Shown: positions 61,258 through 64,000 of the stretch, piece after piece
How positions within the stretch are numbered: position 1 is the stretch's first letter
Layout: every line of letters starts with the position of its first letter
Assembly (NCBI RefSeq): GCF_965230735.1
Contig: NZ_OZ246016.1
Location: forward strand, 1,736,001 to 1,800,000
Direction: 5' to 3'
Origin: Motiliproteus sp965230735
Lineage (GTDB): Bacteria > Pseudomonadota > Gammaproteobacteria > Pseudomonadales > Balneatricaceae
DNA length: 64,000 nucleotides
Notes under the pieces: model-generated
Seen by the model: only the letters and a program-made list of their open reading frames with translations
What the model was told of the DNA's origin: nothing
Databases searched by the model: none
Program-made: the position numbers and the translations under genes

Positions 61258-61473
61258 TTAACGCCAACCCGGTTGCCACTGTAGGTCGTCTTTGAGTTCG
61301 GTCCAGAACATGCGCTGTTTGCGGCCGCTGGTCACTGCCTGTAACTCGATCTGGATCAGGTTTTGTAACGCTGATGGGTAAACCCGGGTCACCTGAAAGT
61401 GCTTTTCGCCATCGCTGGGGTTTACCGCGGTCCATTTCGACAGGGCTAATTTGCTGGGATTGATGACATTCAT
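61258..61473 (-). CDS. TIGR02450-type Trp-rich small protein
   Basis: A 71-residue basic protein with the INPSKLALSKWTAV and EKHFQVTR segments of TIGR02450, a small Trp-rich family often encoded beside photolyases. Function unknown. The ATG overlaps the stop of the MerR gene (ATGA), so the two are co-translated, with this the second gene. Confidence 0.88.
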   Translation of the reverse strand: MNVINPSKLALSKWTAVNPSDGEKHFQVTRVYPSALQNLIQIELQAVTSGRKQRMFWTELKDDLQWQPGWR

Positions 61474-62378
61474 CTCAGCTGCCTGATCAGAGGGTTGAGT
61501 GTTTTCTTGAGGTGTTCCATCCGTTTTACGACCTTAATACGGCCGGGAAGTGCCCGTAGTTTGGTGATGCCCTGGCCGCCAGCCAGAATCTCGATGGAGG
61601 ACGGGATACTGCGTTCCAACTCCTGCAACAGACTGAGGGTTTGTGGGCGCTTTTGGATGGCACTGAACGAGAGAGCGATCGCGTGGGGTTGGAGTAGTTC
61701 ACAGGCATCCCGAAGCTGGTCGATCGGGGTTTCCAACCCGATGTTGATGGTCTCGACGCCCTGAAGCCGCATTAACAATTCGACCATCATGATACCCATG
61801 CCGTGGGGCTCACCGGGTAGGGTGGTCAACAGAATCCGCAGCCCTGTCGCAGGGGCCTCAACCTGGCTCAAGGCAAGATTGATCGAGGTGGTCAGCTGCT
61901 GGGTGATGTAGTGCTCGAGATAGATCGGGATCTGACCGTCGGCCCAGGCTGAACCGGTCAACTTCAGCAGCGGTTCGGCGGTCTGGTGAATGAAGCCTTT
62001 GGGGCCCTGTTGGTTAACACGCAGCGCCAGCTGTTGACGAAATTCCGTGGTTTGGCCGGCTTTTAACAGAGACACCAATGCGTCGATCTGCGGGTCGATC
62101 TCTTCGGGTGAGGCTTGCCCGGCTTCCTGGGCCAGGGCTTGCAGTTCCCGGGTGGTTAACGGTACGACCGCGCCGGGTCGTTTGCCCTGATTGATCAGGC
62201 GACAGATCAGCCGAAGACGTTGGAGTTGTTCGGCTGAATAGCAGCGTTCACCCGTCTCGGTACGACCGGGGTTGGGAAAGCCGTAGCGACGCTCCCAAAC
62301 TCTGAGGGTGTCCTTGCCCAGGCCGGTATCCCGGGCAACGTCATCAATGGTTATCAATCCGGTAGAGCGATCGTTCAT
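61470..62378 (-). CDS. MerR-family regulator with B12-photoreceptor motifs (LitR/CarH-like)
   Basis: A 302-residue regulator. Residues 9-75 form a MerR winged helix (DTLRVWERRYGFPNPGRT). The middle helical domain has W145-x9-E155-H156, and the C-terminal Rossmann-like domain has E190-P-H192-G-M-G195. These are the cap motif and lower-ligand motif of adenosylcobalamin photoreceptors such as CarH and LitR. A GG pair follows at 267-268. It would repress in the dark and release on light. Its own promoter carries the 13-bp palindrome. Pseudomonas class II LitR proteins depend on a LOV partner; no LOV gene is in the window. Confidence 0.9.
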   Translation of the reverse strand: MNDRSTGLITIDDVARDTGLGKDTLRVWERRYGFPNPGRTETGERCYSAEQLQRLRLICRLINQGKRPGAVVPLTTRELQALAQEAGQASPEEIDPQIDALVSLLKAGQTTEFRQQLALRVNQQGPKGFIHQTAEPLLKLTGSAWADGQIPIYLEHYITQQLTTSINLALSQVEAPATGLRILLTTLPGEPHGMGIMMVELLMRLQGVETINIGLETPIDQLRDACELLQPHAIALSFSAIQKRPQTLSLLQELERSIPSSIEILAGGQGITKLRALPGRIKVVKRMEHLKKTLNPLIRQLR

Positions 62379-62412
62379 CGGCTCAGATCCAATGGGTGAT
62401 TAATATGACTCC

Positions 62413-62441
62413 ATAGTAAAAATACTATTTGTCTTGGACAA
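62413..62441 (-). promoter_or_regulatory. merR-type promoter overlapping the palindrome
   Basis: On the minus strand, -35 TTGTCC (62436-62441), a 17-base spacer and -10 TACTAT (62413-62418) make a good sigma-70 promoter about 35 bases before the regulator's start. The -35 box is the first half of the palindrome at 62429-62441. Confidence 0.8.
62429..62441. promoter_or_regulatory. 13-bp palindromic operator, copy 2 (merR / DUF523-DUF1722)
   Basis: This copy reads TTGTCTTGGACAA on the plus strand, the exact reverse complement of copy 1. It lies between the divergent regulator and DUF523-DUF1722 genes and overlaps the -35 box of the regulator's promoter. In the plus direction TTGTCT with TATAGG 16 bases on (62458 area) could drive the DUF523-DUF1722 gene. 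Confidence 0.8.
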
Positions 62442-62529
62442 AAACAAATTTATAGGTTATTTTTTGATCTATTCATGCTGTTGATGTCAGCGGTAACCAG
62501 CGCTCAATCTGACTCCGGAGGGCTAACTG

Positions 62530-63528
62530 ATGAAACTTATTGCCACCTCAACAACCGATGAGACCAGTATTTCGACCCAGGCCGGCGCCATTTCCGTTGG
62601 GATCAGTAGTTGTCTGCTGGGGAATGAAGTTCGCTACAACGGTGGACACAGTCATTCCAAGCTCTGCACCCGCTTGCTGGCGGAGCATTTTAACTTTCGC
62701 AGTTTTTGTCCGGAAGTCGCCACTGGATTGGGCGTTCCTAGACCCACATTGCGACTGGTGGGGGACCCCAACGCCCCCCGCTTGGTGTTTTCCAATGATC
62801 AACAACAGGAGGTCACCGAGCGCTTCCAGCAGGCGGTGACGCCGGTGATGGATTCGCTGGCGCAGCTCGACGGTTATATCTTGATGAAGAATTCGCCCAG
62901 TTGCGGACTCGAAAGGGTCAAGGTCTACCAAGCCAATGGTCATCCTCACCCGCAACGAAGCATGGGATTGTTCACCCAAACCTTGAAGGCGCGCTACCCG
63001 GACCTGCCAGTCGAAGAGGAGGGGCGACTCAATGATGATCGACTGCGGGAGAATTTCATTTTGCGGGTTTATGCCCACCACCATTTCCGCGTGCTGGTCG
63101 ATGGCAATCTGAGCCTGGGTCGATTGATGGCATTCCACCGCGACTACAAGTATGTGTTGATGGCACACTCTCAAACCGAGTATCGGAGTCTGGGGCGGTT
63201 ACTGGCCGAAGCGGAGCCGGGCCAGATTGCGACGTTGCGGGACCAGTATCATCAGCGTTTTATGCAGGCAATTGCGAAACCGGCCAGCCGTCGGAACCAC
63301 TGCAATGTTCTGCTGCATATCTTTGGCTATCTGAAGCGTTCTGTGCAGCAACAGGCGCGCCGGCAGATACTGACACTGATCGAACGTTACCGTGACGGCG
63401 AGGTGAATCTGGCCACGCCGCTGGCGATGCTGGAGCACTACGTTAATCTGCACGGTAGCGACTATATCCGTGGTCAGCGTTATCTAAAGCCTTACCCTGC
63501 CCAGTTGGGTCTGGCCAATCGGCTTTAA
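62530..63528 (+). CDS. DUF523-DUF1722 fusion (YbgA-like; TudS-type N-terminal domain)
   Basis: A 332-residue protein. The N-terminal DUF523 domain has three conserved Cys: Cys28 (SSCLLG), Cys60 (FCPEV) and Cys125 (SPSCG). In TudS, a DUF523 thiouracil desulfidase, these hold a [4Fe-4S] cluster. The C-terminal DUF1722 domain (about 190-320) is helical with F-H-x-x-Y-K-Y-x-L-M-A-H. DUF523-DUF1722 proteins commonly accompany photolyase genes. The substrate is unknown; thio-modified or photodamaged nucleobases are a reasonable guess. Divergent from the MerR gene with the shared palindrome. Confidence 0.92.
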   Translation: MKLIATSTTDETSISTQAGAISVGISSCLLGNEVRYNGGHSHSKLCTRLLAEHFNFRSFCPEVATGLGVPRPTLRLVGDPNAPRLVFSNDQQQEVTERFQQAVTPVMDSLAQLDGYILMKNSPSCGLERVKVYQANGHPHPQRSMGLFTQTLKARYPDLPVEEEGRLNDDRLRENFILRVYAHHHFRVLVDGNLSLGRLMAFHRDYKYVLMAHSQTEYRSLGRLLAEAEPGQIATLRDQYHQRFMQAIAKPASRRNHCNVLLHIFGYLKRSVQQQARRQILTLIERYRDGEVNLATPLAMLEHYVNLHGSDYIRGQRYLKPYPAQLGLANRL

Positions 63529-63929
63529 CGCAACTTTTTCTCCAGCTTTGAGCGGTGCTGTCGCCTGGCCAGCTTGTCCAGGCGCGGCTCCTCGGCCGTT
63601 GGGGTATTATTCAAACTCGTTCTAAAGCTCGCCGACGTCTATTTACTCCGCCTGTGTCTATAAGGTATAAACACACATTTTGTAAGGATACTGGGCGGAG
63701 ACGTCATCGCAACTGCAAGGTTGGTGCTTATCACAGGCTGGATCGGAGAATCGTAAAACCGCTCCCGCCGCGGCTTCTATAGCCTGGGGTTCAGGCTATA
63801 ATTCGTTTAGGCTTCTCTAATATGTTTGCCGCAGGTTGATTGATGGGTGGGTGAGGCCTGCCCGTTTTTTAAGTACCAATTTTTTGATGGATGAGGGCGG
63901 TTGGCCTGGCAACATGAGGCATTAGGACG
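63529..63929. other. 400-bp regulatory intergenic region with inverted repeats
   Basis: No gene is supported. It contains a nested inverted repeat (63634-63705: GACGTC and TCCGCC arms, with an inner TGTGT/ACACA stem) and a clean 9-bp-arm repeat TATAGCCTG-N5-CAGGCTATA (63778-63800) that overlaps a TATAAT box (63797-63802). These look like operators or RNA structure for the gene that starts at 63930. Confidence 0.55.
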
Positions 63930-64000
63930 ATGAATCAACAGTTGGAAACGGCGGAATTGCCGGTTAAGCGAAAGCGTGGACGGCCGCGGGGCAGTAATGC
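63930..64000 (+). CDS. start of an unidentified gene with an RGRPRG-type basic N terminus (3' end outside window)
   Basis: An ATG at 63930 with AGGA three bases upstream opens a frame that runs to the window end (23 codons). The visible residues contain KRKRGRPRGSN. A KRGRPRG stretch near the N terminus is common in TetR-family regulators and in AT-hook-like proteins, so a DNA-binding regulator is likely but not proven. The operator-like repeat upstream fits autoregulation. Confidence 0.6.
   Translation, partial: MNQQLETAELPVKRKRGRPRGSN

Noticed and set aside
63555..63782. A 75-residue frame before the last gene
   Set aside because: It is Arg-rich, without a ribosome-binding site, and covers the inverted repeats that look regulatory.
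1..64000. tRNA, rRNA, CRISPR array, intact insertion sequence or prophage
   Set aside because: None was seen on reading both strands; no repeated spacer pattern, transposase or phage structural genes are present.

Overview
The window is ordinary-looking chromosome of a free-living, polarly flagellated, aerobic gammaproteobacterium. The evidence is a GltX close to the Pseudomonas type, a flgT/flgO/flgP set for the polar-flagellum basal-body rings, an EF-P-like YeiP with Arg33, folX, dusA, and several nucleotide second-messenger proteins. The fairly high GC, the Marinobacter/Oceanospirillales-like gene neighbourhoods and a DUF3624 gene suggest a marine relative of Oceanospirillales, but the genus cannot be fixed from sequence alone. 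I see no rRNA, tRNA, CRISPR array, intact insertion sequence or prophage.

Layout. 1-3.2 kb: end of a DUF6279 lipoprotein gene, a gamma-glutamylcyclotransferase-like protein, a GNAT acetyltransferase, and a signal-less class 3 lipase next to a peptidoglycan-binding/lysozyme-like protein. 3.4-8.3 kb: a minus-strand molybdenum/tungsten block (tupA-tupB-tupC-mobA-mobB-moeA) ending in a clear terminator. 8.9-12.5 kb: an NtrC-type regulator and its Cache-HAMP histidine kinase. 12.5-18.7 kb: a haem-binding DUF3365-GGDEF protein, a Bax-like glucosaminidase lipoprotein, yeiP, and the divergent flgT / flgO-flgP set. 18.8-24.2 kb: znuA with a Zur-box-like site, gltX, a cNMP-binding protein, an HD hydrolase and a membrane adenylate cyclase. 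24.4-34.2 kb: an envelope or polysaccharide cluster with two paralogous MurG-like glycosyltransferases, a NodB-like deacetylase, a histidine phosphatase, two family-1-like glycosyltransferases, a periplasmic binding protein and an ABC protein whose ATPase motifs are all degenerate and which carries an internal duplication. 34.3-43.8 kb: a CvfB-like S1 protein, a DUF342/FapA protein, two small membrane proteins and a complete peptide ABC importer. 44-48.8 kb: a secreted protein translationally coupled to a sensory adenylate cyclase, then a hemerythrin-NIT-HAMP-GGDEF protein. 48.8-56.4 kb: tal, dusA, an NMT1-domain gene remnant, a solute-binding protein, and an aminotransferase/BKACE pair divergent from a LysR regulator.

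56.5-63.5 kb is the most interesting part. It is a light-response locus: class I photolyase, a MerR regulator carrying both hallmarks of B12 photoreceptors (W-x9-E-H and E-x-H-x-x-G), a Trp-rich small protein, a DUF523-DUF1722 protein, and a five-gene operon DUF2189-folX-folE-DUF3429-SDR. Two divergent intergenic regions carry the same 13-bp palindrome TTGTCCAAGACAA, one overlapping the -35 box of the regulator's own promoter, so two operators could control all nine genes. The DUF3429 gene in this operon contains a frameshift. The window ends in the first codons of a gene whose promoter region holds a 9-bp-arm inverted repeat.
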